IMG/VR virus record: IMGVR_UViG_3300049846_001255
Span: 1-37,890 of that record
Reading direction: 5' to 3' (one strand)
Origin: a virus
DNA length: 37,890 bases
The notes below the pieces were generated by a model that was not told the DNA's origin, searched no databases, and was given only the letters and a program-made list of their open reading frames with translations. Both the position numbers and the translations under genes were made by a program. Shown here one piece after another: positions 24,392-30,932 of this stretch. How positions within the stretch are numbered: position 1 is the first letter of the stretch; the number at the start of each line of letters is the position of its first letter.

Positions 24392-24460
24392 AAGTACTTG
24401 CATCTTTTTTAGTGGCCTCAGGAAAAAGTACTTTACAGGATTATATGACTATGCGATAGT
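24392..24460 (+). promoter_or_regulatory. Early promoter with paired AAGTACTT operators
   Basis: TTTACA (24432-24437), a 17-base spacer and GATAGT (24455-24460) form a sigma70-like promoter. The palindrome AAGTACTT occurs at 24392-24399 and again at 24426-24433, overlapping the -35 box and spaced 34 bp (about three helical turns). This is the expected geometry for a dimeric repressor. Transcription would start near 24467 and run into the helicase operon. Confidence 0.5.
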
Positions 24461-24466
24461 TAAATC

Positions 24467-24643
24467 ATGGGGAGCAAGGTGAGTCCTGGTAACCCAAAAC
24501 TAAAAACTGAATATGGGTAAGACTCGGAGCCGGAACGGGTCGTGATAGTCATCCGGAGTTACTTAATAAGTAGCAGACAATCAACGCACGATAAAACGTT
24601 GATTGTATGGTACGTATTAAAAACAACAAAACAAAAGGACAAA
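24467..24643 (+). other. Structured 5' leader of the early operon
   Basis: About 175 untranslated bases precede the helicase ATG. Pairings seen by eye: GAGTC (24482-24486) with GACTC, nested with ACCC and GGGT; CCGGA with TCCGG (24530s-24556); ACTTA with TAAGT (24561-24571); and a perfect 10-bp hairpin at 24577-24606. A 17-codon ORF (24467-24520, MGSKVSPGNPKLKTEYG) lies at the start. No known riboswitch class was recognised. It may regulate translation or attenuate transcription. Confidence 0.45.
24577..24606 (+). promoter_or_regulatory. Perfect 10-bp hairpin upstream of helicase start
   Basis: ACAATCAACG and CGTTGATTGT pair perfectly across a 10-base loop, ending 27 bases before the ribosome site. 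There is no U tract, so it is more likely an RNA stability, processing or regulator site than a terminator. Confidence 0.7.
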
Positions 24644-26089
24644 ATGGAAACAATTGAAAAAGTATCCTACACGGCTAAATCAGGCCGAACACAAGAATAT
24701 CATGTGATCGGGAGGGAGGTACGCTTCAAATCGGTTCCCTACCTACACCTACAGGCACCCGACAAATCCTTTGATTTTTGGACACCAGAACGCTTGTGTG
24801 AACGGGTCGGAACGATAGACCCCGCCCCCGCCCCTACCCTTTCAAGCCCCCTCCAACTAAGAGATGGTGTGGCACTTTTTAATCATCAGATAGCAGGCGT
24901 TGCTCACCTACTCGCGCCAGGTACGCGATACCTTGCTGACGATATGGGCCTTGGAAAAACGTTACAGGCAATAGTGGCAGCCGATCAGATACTCGCAACA
25001 CAAATCGGCGTTGTGTTGGTCGTCTGCCCCGCGTCGGTGCGTTTAAACTGGGAACGAGAGATTGAGCGTTTTTCTATTCAACCTGAACGGTATTCAGTCG
25101 TATCCTACAGTTCGCTGAAGATTGAGACTTTTAATGTTCCGACTATTCTCATACTCGACGAAGCGCACTTTATAAAGAATCCGGAAAGTAGGCGGTCTGA
25201 TACCTGTCAGGTTCTAGCACAGAAAGCAATGAAAGTTTTTATGCTTTCTGGTACGCCTATGACGCGATCAGCTCAGGATTTGTATGTTCCTTGCCTGCTA
25301 GCAGGGACGACAAAACATTCCTATAGGTCTTGGTCTCACTTATATTGTAACGAACGCACAATCAATCTAAAGGACGGTCGAACGGTGACGAACTTCGAAG
25401 GGTGCGCACGCCCCTCCGAAGTGAAACAACACCTAAATCAATTCATGCTGATTAGGAAGAAATCTGAAGTCCTGAACCTGCCGTCAAAGATTCGTTCGAC
25501 GATCCCAATTAAAATTTCAAAGAAATTAGCCGACGAATCGAGGCGATTGATGGCAGAGATACAAATCTACGATGCCAACGGAACCCAAGTTAACGCTACA
25601 ACCCGTGAAGCATTCGCTACGGTGAGAAGAGCAGTAGGCACATCGAAAGTAAAAGGTGCTTTGGAGTTTATCAAAGAAAAATTCGACGATACCGAGGAGC
25701 AGTGTGTCATTTTCGCCTACCATATCGACGTTATAACAGAACTTGCTGAAGGTCTTGACAGTTTTGTCATGGTGCATGGTGGAACCCCGCAAGAAAAGAG
25801 GCAGGAAGCGGTTGATGCTTTTCAGAGCAAGAAAGTAAAATACTTTCTTGGGAACGTAATTGCTGCTGGAACTGGGATAACGCTTACCGCTGCGAGTAAT
25901 GCTGTATTTGTCGAAATGTCGGTCACTCCAACAGAAAATTGGCAAGCCGAAGACCGCATTCACAGGATCGGACAGAAAGAGACTTGTAACTATTATTACT
26001 TAAACGGTCAGGATAGTTTTGATGATCAGTTTTTTAAACTTGTGGATAGGAAGGGTGAAGATATCGCAAACGTAACAGGAAGAGAGTAA
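24644..26089 (+). CDS. SNF2-family DEAH helicase/ATPase
   Basis: 481 residues from ATG 24644 with AAAAGGA upstream; a longer frame to 24542 runs through the hairpin leader and is rejected. The motifs run in order: Q-like LFNHQIAGV (79-87), I DMGLGKT (100-106), Ia VVCPASVRLNW, II LDEAH (171-175), III LSGTP (201-205), V GTGITLTAAS and VI QAEDRIHRIGQ. This is the SNF2/SMARCAL1-like DNA translocase fold, here in minimal form. Phage relatives accompany DUF2800, DUF2815 and VirE genes and are thought to remodel or anneal DNA at replication forks or in recombination. It is the first early gene, 10 bases ahead of a stable hairpin. Confidence 0.9.
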   Translation: METIEKVSYTAKSGRTQEYHVIGREVRFKSVPYLHLQAPDKSFDFWTPERLCERVGTIDPAPAPTLSSPLQLRDGVALFNHQIAGVAHLLAPGTRYLADDMGLGKTLQAIVAADQILATQIGVVLVVCPASVRLNWEREIERFSIQPERYSVVSYSSLKIETFNVPTILILDEAHFIKNPESRRSDTCQVLAQKAMKVFMLSGTPMTRSAQDLYVPCLLAGTTKHSYRSWSHLYCNERTINLKDGRTVTNFEGCARPSEVKQHLNQFMLIRKKSEVLNLPSKIRSTIPIKISKKLADESRRLMAEIQIYDANGTQVNATTREAFATVRRAVGTSKVKGALEFIKEKFDDTEEQCVIFAYHIDVITELAEGLDSFVMVHGGTPQEKRQEAVDAFQSKKVKYFLGNVIAAGTGITLTAASNAVFVEMSVTPTENWQAEDRIHRIGQKETCNYYYLNGQDSFDDQFFKLVDRKGEDIANVTGRE

Positions 26090-26099
26090 AGGTTAGAAC

Positions 26100-26129
26100 G
26101 TAGGCGCATCGTTTTATCGATGCGCTTAC
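26100..26129 (+). promoter_or_regulatory. 12-bp intercistronic hairpin
   Basis: GTAGGCGCATCG and CGATGCGCTTAC pair over 12 bp (one G-U) with a TTTTAT loop. It lies between the helicase stop and the DUF2800 ribosome site. No U tract follows, so transcript processing or stability is a likelier role than termination. Confidence 0.7.
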
Positions 26130-26161
26130 CTTGTAAACTTTAATATATGAGGAAGAATAAT

Positions 26162-27454
26162 ATGGGCGCATTGACAGAAAAGGAAAGAGAAGAAAGAAAA
26201 CATGCTAGGGTCTCCCCTTCCCGACTCAAACAAATTGTCGGGTGCTTAGGAAGCCTTGCAAAACTAGAAAAACATCCCCATCTGGATATTGACCAAACAA
26301 ACGAGCATACAATCTCAGGGAATAAGACCGGAGCAATGCTAGAAGAGGCACTGAACTACCTAATCGATGAGCGCGGGAACGAAACCAAAATGCCGTTGCC
26401 GGCCGATGTGGTTTTTAAAGACTGCGAGGACGATCGGCGTAAAAGAATCCTAGATGCTATCGATTATATTTTCGAATTTAGAAAAGACGTTGAGGACGTT
26501 TATAATAACCCTGAATGGCTTTACTTCGAGCAAGAAATAAAAGTCGATTGTTGGGATTTGATTGATGGCGAAAAGGTCTCAGGTTCTCCGGATATTGCCT
26601 TCGCATGGAGGACAAGAGACCAGATTCATGTTGCTATTCTCGACTTGAAAGATGGTCGCGGTAAGGTTGAAGCGTCTAGCCCGCAACTTGTGGCGTACGC
26701 CGCAGGAGTATGCAAGCTGTTGGTCGATGCAAAACGTTCCACGTGGAACAATTTTGGGCAAATACATTTAGGCATTGTCCAGCCGAGAATCGAGAACTAT
26801 GATCATCGGGTAGTTACTTTTGAGGAATTGAAGGCTGAAATCAAACACCTTAAAAGTCAAAGCATCCTGGCGGTGGAGCTTTGCAAGGAACCTGAAAGCA
26901 CAATAGACGGGTACCTTAATCCGGATAGAGACTATTGTTTTTTCTGTAAGGTCCGAAGCGTCTGCCCTGCGATTCAGAAACCTGCGATAGAATTTTTCTC
27001 GCCTATCGTTGAAGAGGTTGAACCAAAACCAACGGCCCAATCTCTTTTACAAGGGATGGACGATGAGAAGAAAAAACGTTTGCTTGTGAATTTTAAGCTG
27101 TTAGAGGAGTTAAAGAAGACAGTACAATCTGAGTTCCTTTCCCGAGCAAAAGCTGGTGAGAAGATTCCAGGAATGAAGGTAGTCAATAGTAAATCCCCGT
27201 CGCGGGTCTGGAACGACTCTTTAAGTGTAGACGCGCGAAGGGAAGTTTTGAGAAAAGAAGGGGCGAATCCAACAGAGCTTGTGGATCTGTCTCCCGCTCA
27301 AATTGAAAAGCAGATAGGGAAAAAGAAGTTTGAAGCATTGAATTTGGTGGCGTATAAACCGTACGGGTATTCCGTGGTTGGCATTGAAGACAAAAGAAAG
27401 GAGGTCGATTTAGTAAACGTAGAGATTGAGTTCGAAGTTGTAGAAGAAGAATAA
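26162..27454 (+). CDS. DUF2800 protein, Cas4-like PD-(D/E)XK nuclease
   Basis: 430 residues from ATG 26162, preceded by GAGGAAG; an ATG at 26147 overlaps that ribosome site. The early RVSPSRLKQIVGCLGSLAKL and AMLEEALNYL segments match the Cas4/RecB-like start. GSPDIAFAW then VAILDLKDGRGKVEASSPQL gives the D...(D/E)xK nuclease core. The late cysteines in CKEPES..YCFFCKVRSVCPA resemble the Cas4/AddB-type Fe-S cluster ligands. The family, often next to DUF2815 in phages, is presumed a recombination or replication exonuclease. The gene carries an internal parS-like palindrome. Confidence 0.8.
   Translation: MGALTEKEREERKHARVSPSRLKQIVGCLGSLAKLEKHPHLDIDQTNEHTISGNKTGAMLEEALNYLIDERGNETKMPLPADVVFKDCEDDRRKRILDAIDYIFEFRKDVEDVYNNPEWLYFEQEIKVDCWDLIDGEKVSGSPDIAFAWRTRDQIHVAILDLKDGRGKVEASSPQLVAYAAGVCKLLVDAKRSTWNNFGQIHLGIVQPRIENYDHRVVTFEELKAEIKHLKSQSILAVELCKEPESTIDGYLNPDRDYCFFCKVRSVCPAIQKPAIEFFSPIVEEVEPKPTAQSLLQGMDDEKKKRLLVNFKLLEELKKTVQSEFLSRAKAGEKIPGMKVVNSKSPSRVWNDSLSVDARREVLRKEGANPTELVDLSPAQIEKQIGKKKFEALNLVAYKPYGYSVVGIEDKRKEVDLVNVEIEFEVVEEE
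26735..26750. promoter_or_regulatory. parS-like palindrome 3, inside the DUF2800 gene
   Basis: CGTTCCACGTGGAACA contains the perfect palindrome GTTCCACGTGGAAC and differs by one base from the TGTTCCACGTGGAACA parS form known from pseudomonads. It encodes RSTWN in the protein, so coding constraint alone does not require the palindrome. Confidence 0.65.
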
Positions 27455-27471
27455 ACAAAAGGAAAAATAAA

Positions 27472-28125
27472 ATGAACATGTTTGCAAAACAAAACAAAGA
27501 ATCCGAAGTGACATTAAGGGAAATTCCAAAGGGAACGAAAACCTGGGCTACGGTGCAACTGAATAAGGTGCAGATGTATTTCCCTCAGTTACACCATATG
27601 GAGACCAACACAAAATTTCCTGTCAACAAATATAGTGCGTTACTAGTTATAGGCAATGCTGGAGATGTTGCCTACGATTCCATCGCCCCGCTGGTAGTCG
27701 AGATGGCGCAAAAATGGTTCGTTAAAGACGGCAAGCCCTGCACTATTGCTGATATGGGGAAGAATACGTTTGTAAAATTCGAGGAAGGGAAAGAGGGAAA
27801 AAATATCCCTTACGTTGGGCAGCACTTTATTCAACCGAAACGCGACCCGAAACATGGCGTTGTTCCTGTGGTTGATTCTAAGGTTAAGGTGATGACGAGC
27901 GACGAAGTGGCGTTAATTGGGAGCGGTGCAATAGTAAACGCTCGTATCTCTTTCGGCCCCTTCCAAGTGAGTTCAGATGTGTTCGGAATTATGGGCAGCC
28001 TGGACGCAATCCAGATTGTTAAAAACGGAAATATGTCAGGCATCGCAAGAGAAGATAACGTCTCTCAATTCTTTGCGCCTGAAGACGGCGGTTTTGGTTT
28101 CATCCAAGACGAAGCACCGTTCTAA
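27472..28125 (+). CDS. DUF2815 family single-stranded DNA-binding protein
   Basis: 217 residues; ATG 27472 with AAGGAA upstream, 17 bases after the DUF2800 stop. Mixed beta strands (TVQLNKVQMYFPQL, ALLVIGNAG, GSGAIVNARISFGPF) are consistent with an OB fold like T7 gp2.5. The C-terminus ends EDGGFGFIQDEAPF, an acidic tip with terminal Phe typical of SSB proteins that recruit partners. DUF2815 members are usually adjacent to DUF2800. Role: coat and protect ssDNA in replication and recombination. A strong terminator follows. Confidence 0.8.
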   Translation: MNMFAKQNKESEVTLREIPKGTKTWATVQLNKVQMYFPQLHHMETNTKFPVNKYSALLVIGNAGDVAYDSIAPLVVEMAQKWFVKDGKPCTIADMGKNTFVKFEEGKEGKNIPYVGQHFIQPKRDPKHGVVPVVDSKVKVMTSDEVALIGSGAIVNARISFGPFQVSSDVFGIMGSLDAIQIVKNGNMSGIAREDNVSQFFAPEDGGFGFIQDEAPF

Positions 28126-28155
28126 TATAAGAAGAGTAGTATCGTTGTAAGTTGT

Positions 28156-28194
28156 AAGGGGTTCCCGAAAATGGTTTCGGAGACCCCTTTTTTT
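28156..28194 (+). terminator. Strong rho-independent terminator
   Basis: AAGGGGT and ACCCCTT form the outer stem and CCGAAA/TTTCGG an inner stem, followed by seven T. It closes the helicase-nuclease-SSB unit. Genes downstream need read-through, antitermination or their own promoter. Confidence 0.85.
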
Positions 28195-28215
28195 ATGGCT
28201 AAAGGGAAACGAACT

Positions 28216-28443
28216 ATGGCAATTATCAAATCTTTTTTTACTAGGAAGGAGGTCTCCGAAGCTGAGGTGTTGGGTACGGAACGTGAGGCGAAGGAGTACC
28301 TGGATGCGGTAATCGATTATCTGAAGTGCGAACCAGAAGAAGTCGAAGCCCTGTTCAGGAGAGTTCTAAGCGAACAACTTACCCCAAGACAAAAGATGGC
28401 AAGGAACGCGATCTTGAAAGAAAGGAGGCTACGAAATGAGTAA
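28216..28443 (+). CDS. Small helical hypothetical protein
   Basis: 75 residues from ATG 28216, preceded by AAAGGG. A longer frame to 28171 starts within the terminator stem and is rejected. It is helical and charged, with VSEAEVLGTEREAKEYLDAV and EEVEALFRRVLSEQLTPRQK. The compact acidic then basic helices suggest a small DNA- or protein-binding factor. It overlaps the next gene by 8 bases. The function is not recognised. Confidence 0.6.
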   Translation: MAIIKSFFTRKEVSEAEVLGTEREAKEYLDAVIDYLKCEPEEVEALFRRVLSEQLTPRQKMARNAILKERRLRNE

Positions 28444-28675
28444 CGAACTATCCGTAGAGGAAATAGAGCTGGACTTTAACCAGGCTGAACTGGACCTGCT
28501 AAAGGTAGCGTTTGAAGCTGGTTCAATTCAACCGCCGTTAAACTCTGAACAAGCTGAGGTGGCTAAGAGTCTAGCCCGCTTCGGGTACCTGTGCGCCAAC
28601 CATGGCGGCGACTCGACTCGATACTACCCGACCTTAAAAACCCGCAGAACTTTAAAGGCTACAAACAATGATTGA
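28436..28675 (+). CDS. Small winged-helix-like protein (putative regulator)
   Basis: 79 residues; ATG 28436 with a perfect AAGGAGG. Helices (IELDFNQAELDLLKVAFEAG, SEQAEVAKSLARFGYLC) are followed by GDSTRYYPTLKTRRTL. The last resembles the wing of small winged-helix DNA-binding proteins (..A..L...Gyl....g.tryypT..G...L). This makes it the clearest candidate transcription factor of the phage, but the match is by pattern only. It overlaps the resolvase gene by 8 bases. Confidence 0.6.
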   Translation: MSNELSVEEIELDFNQAELDLLKVAFEAGSIQPPLNSEQAEVAKSLARFGYLCANHGGDSTRYYPTLKTRRTLKATNND

Positions 28676-29150
28676 TATAGAAGAGATGCGATTGAAAAGC
28701 TGGTGGGTTGGCGTTGACCCAGGAACGGATAGTTCCAGGCCGTCTAGGATGGGGCAGGTTGCCCTTCTTGACGAGGATTTTACTGAAGTCCACTACTACC
28801 CTACCCATGAAATAAAGGAGTGCCAGGAGCTTTTAAAGGGTTTGAGGGAGTGTTTCCTGGGAGTCTGTATCGAGGAGGTCAGCCCGCGTTTTAGTAAACC
28901 GTACGGTGATTCTATGCGCTGGCATGATCGCTGTGTATGGTTGGACTTGAGGCACGCCATGGTTCCGCCGGTACGCTGGCAAAAGCTGTTAGGAGAACAC
29001 AAGAAAAAAGGAGACAAGAATAGCAGTGTGGAATATGTGAGGGCGCAATTCCCTGGACACCTTGCCGCTTCGGTCGGGAGGAATACCGGGAAAGCAGACG
29101 CGCTGGTGTTGGCGATATACGGAGAGCGGTTGTGGAGTAAGAGAAAATAA
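28668..29150 (+). CDS. RuvC-like Holliday junction resolvase
   Basis: 160 residues; ATG 28668 overlaps the upstream gene, with AAAGG upstream. WWVGVDPGTDS supplies the first RuvC Asp, VCIEEVSP the Glu, and GKADALVLAIYG the final Asp, all in RNase H-fold order. The intervening VPPVRWQKLLGEHKKKGDKN is a basic loop typical of phage RuvC-like enzymes, which often include a W.....G.... motif there. It resolves branched DNA from recombination or before packaging. Length is close to the family's usual 150-175. Confidence 0.8.
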   Translation: MIDIEEMRLKSWWVGVDPGTDSSRPSRMGQVALLDEDFTEVHYYPTHEIKECQELLKGLRECFLGVCIEEVSPRFSKPYGDSMRWHDRCVWLDLRHAMVPPVRWQKLLGEHKKKGDKNSSVEYVRAQFPGHLAASVGRNTGKADALVLAIYGERLWSKRK

Positions 29151-29158
29151 GAGAGGGC

Positions 29159-29188
29159 CGGTTCGTAGCCTGCGACTTATACGAACCG
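29159..29188 (+). promoter_or_regulatory. 9-bp intercistronic hairpin
   Basis: CGGTTCGTA and TACGAACCG pair perfectly over a 12-base loop, 42 bases before the next ATG. No U tract follows. Together with the hairpins at 24577 and 26100 it suggests mRNA processing between early cistrons. Confidence 0.65.
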
Positions 29189-29230
29189 ACCCAATGAAAC
29201 GAATCTCAAACACCTTGGAGGGAATAAGAG

Positions 29231-30049
29231 ATGAATCAAGATAATGTTACATTTAATGACATGGTTTGTCAATGGAAGAATAAGCGTCACATCTCAAACA
29301 CGGTTCACACTATATGGTTGGTGGTTGCCTGCTGTTTGGGGATTGCTTGCGCTTATACAAGTATTTCGTTCATGCGAGACCTCGGGGTAACCGAGGAAGC
29401 AAAGAATGTTTTAACGATGTTTGCTGTTGCTATCGATTGCGCGTTGTTTTTCTTAGCCGTCTTTTGTTTATCCCCTGGGGTTGGTCGAGTAGTACGGGTG
29501 TTGGCAATCGTTGCAACGTTCGTGGTGAGCGCGTTCTCAATTACGTCTTACTTCGTTTCTCAACAATGGGCGAACGATCACCAGGGTGCTTTGCAGGCCC
29601 AGAGTTACGGCAGATACCTTGCCTCTTCACCGCCCCCCTCCTCCGCCTCCTTGGCTTCTCATGCCGCTTATCGTGACCGGGTTGAGAAGGTGATAGCGTT
29701 ACAGAACCGGACCTCCGACACACCACAGACGGCAGTATATGCTTATGTGGCGAAGCTGATCGGGGCTACGAAGGAACATGTCGTTTTGTTGTTTCGGGGC
29801 TTCTGTGCCGTCACGTTATTACTTGCAGCATTTGCAATCAAAAGTTTCCGCAGTCAGTTTTTCACAACCCGTGAACTCATAGAGCATGCGAGAAACTTTC
29901 AAGCGTTGCGAGCACTTAAAGGCGACCAGGTGGGGCTAAATAGCCCTACCCGTATGGGAGATTCCTCGGCAGTTATCAACAACGACGCGCAAGTTATTCA
30001 CAAGGAGCCTTCAATAAAAAAGTTCCACGTGGAACATCCGGTAGTGTAG
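29231..30049 (+). CDS. Four-helix inner-membrane protein
   Basis: 272 residues; ATG 29231 with GGAGGG upstream. Hydrophobic segments lie at about 27-46 (IWLVVACCLGIACAYTSISF), 62-80 (VLTMFAVAIDCALFFLAVFC), 86-108 (VRVLAIVATFVVSAFSITSY) and 184-204 (GFCAVTLLLAAFAIK). A Ser/Pro/Ala-rich loop of about 75 residues separates helices three and four, and a 70-residue hydrophilic tail follows. No enzyme motif was seen. The combination suggests a membrane sensor or exclusion protein. The 3' end carries the fourth parS-like palindrome. No family was recognised. Confidence 0.75.
   Translation: MNQDNVTFNDMVCQWKNKRHISNTVHTIWLVVACCLGIACAYTSISFMRDLGVTEEAKNVLTMFAVAIDCALFFLAVFCLSPGVGRVVRVLAIVATFVVSAFSITSYFVSQQWANDHQGALQAQSYGRYLASSPPPSSASLASHAAYRDRVEKVIALQNRTSDTPQTAVYAYVAKLIGATKEHVVLLFRGFCAVTLLLAAFAIKSFRSQFFTTRELIEHARNFQALRALKGDQVGLNSPTRMGDSSAVINNDAQVIHKEPSIKKFHVEHPVV
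30021..30036. promoter_or_regulatory. parS-like palindrome 4
   Basis: AGTTCCACGTGGAACA contains the perfect palindrome GTTCCACGTGGAAC, one base from TGTTCCACGTGGAACA. It lies in the last codons of the membrane protein gene (KFHVEHP). A half-site, AGTTCCAC, recurs at 30064-30071 just before the next small gene. Confidence 0.65.
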
Positions 30050-30078
30050 TTCGAGGCTGGAATAGTTCCACAGAAATC

Positions 30079-30246
30079 ATGTATCAGAAGTTCAAGAAAG
30101 ACTTTAAAAGCAAACCGATTCCTGGGAAACAGTTGGTACAGAATCGGTATTCAGTTGGGAAACAAACGGCTTTAAATTTTATTAAACGGTTAAAGGAAGA
30201 AAGAGATGGAGGCGCAATTACAGAGGAAAGAGCTGGAGCTGGTTGA
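30079..30246 (+). CDS. Small basic protein, HTH-like (candidate)
   Basis: 55 residues from ATG 30079, ending inside the next gene (overlap 41 bases). The basic N-terminus (MYQKFKKDFKSKPIPGKQLV) precedes QNRYSVGKQTALNFIKRLKE, which looks like the recognition part of a helix-turn-helix. There is no strong ribosome site, though the half-site AGTTCCAC lies just upstream. The frame looks protein-like to its end, which supports it over chance. Confidence 0.5.
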   Translation: MYQKFKKDFKSKPIPGKQLVQNRYSVGKQTALNFIKRLKEERDGGAITEERAGAG

Positions 30247-30391
30247 AGAGATTAAAGCCTTGAGGTTGATGCTCGAAGATGAGGATGAGCGGTTGACTCT
30301 GGGACAGACGAAGCACTTATTGTTAAGACTCGAAAGAGCGGAAGAACATTTAAGGGAATTAAAAGAAATAACTAAGGGAAAACACAAATGA
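30206..30391 (+). CDS. Small coiled-coil protein
   Basis: 61 residues; ATG 30206 with AAAGGAAG upstream. Almost wholly charged helix: LQRKELELVEEIKALRLMLE and LLLRLERAEEHLRELKEITK with Leu at heptad spacing, so dimeric coiled coil is likely. The stop overlaps the next start. No function recognised. Confidence 0.6.
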   Translation: MEAQLQRKELELVEEIKALRLMLEDEDERLTLGQTKHLLLRLERAEEHLRELKEITKGKHK

Positions 30392-30630
30392 AAACATATC
30401 TTATGCTACTAACAATCTCTCTTCTTACCGCAACGCTATCGGCCCAAAGACAAGCGGCCTTCGAGTGTGTCGGTGACAATGGGAAGAGATGCGAATGTGT
30501 ATACGATAAACGTTGGAAAAGATTAGAGGTCTCTTGTGGTAATGGGTTTGCCGCTGATTTCAAACGGAACCAGAGGCAGGAACGGGTTATAGTGCGGGCT
30601 AATCCGCAAAGAAAAAAAACGAGGTGGTAG
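30388..30630 (+). CDS. Small secreted Cys-rich protein
   Basis: 80 residues; ATG overlaps the upstream stop (ATGA). MKTYLMLLTISLLTATLSAQ is a classic signal peptide with a likely cleavage after LSA. The mature part has four cysteines (FECVGDNGKRCECV, VSCGN), compatible with two disulfides in the periplasm, and a basic C-terminus. A phage product sent to the periplasm early suggests superinfection exclusion or envelope modification; this is inference. Confidence 0.65.
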   Translation: MKTYLMLLTISLLTATLSAQRQAAFECVGDNGKRCECVYDKRWKRLEVSCGNGFAADFKRNQRQERVIVRANPQRKKTRW

Positions 30631-30632
30631 AA

Positions 30633-30932
30633 ATGAAAACGACTGATAAAGCTATTAAGGGTGTTGGGTACGCTTACACACTGCTATTCTATAAGGAGCG
30701 GGCGTTACTTGGGTTTCCTGATATGGCGTTAGTAGATCGGATAAAGTCTTGCGCTGAGAATGAAAACCTCTCATTCTCAGACGCGGTGAAATTAATGTGC
30801 ATACGGTATCTTTTGGGGGAACGTGACAATGAGGCAACAGGAGATCGAGACAGTCCGAATACCGGACAGAATAATGATGAGTCCCTGGCTGGAGTATCGG
30901 CTGACGTTGGACCCCAAGACCAACAAGTATAA
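30633..30932 (+). CDS. Hypothetical protein, possibly DNA-binding
   Basis: 99 residues from ATG 30633 with GAGGTGG upstream; a start at 30624 is less well placed. The first 70 residues are helical (GVGYAYTLLFYKERALLGFP, SFSDAVKLMCIRYLLG) and the segment around IKSCAENENLSFSDAVKLMC resembles ribbon-helix-helix or small HTH folds. The C-terminal 30 residues are Asp/Asn/Gln-rich and overlap the primase gene by 104 bases. Function unknown. Confidence 0.55.
   Translation: MKTTDKAIKGVGYAYTLLFYKERALLGFPDMALVDRIKSCAENENLSFSDAVKLMCIRYLLGERDNEATGDRDSPNTGQNNDESLAGVSADVGPQDQQV

Noticed and set aside
24542-24643. N-terminal extension of the helicase
   Set aside because: It runs through a perfect hairpin; the ATG at 24644 has a proper ribosome site.
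28171-28215. N-terminal extension of the 75-residue protein
   Set aside because: It lies within the terminator stem and poly-T run, with no ribosome site.
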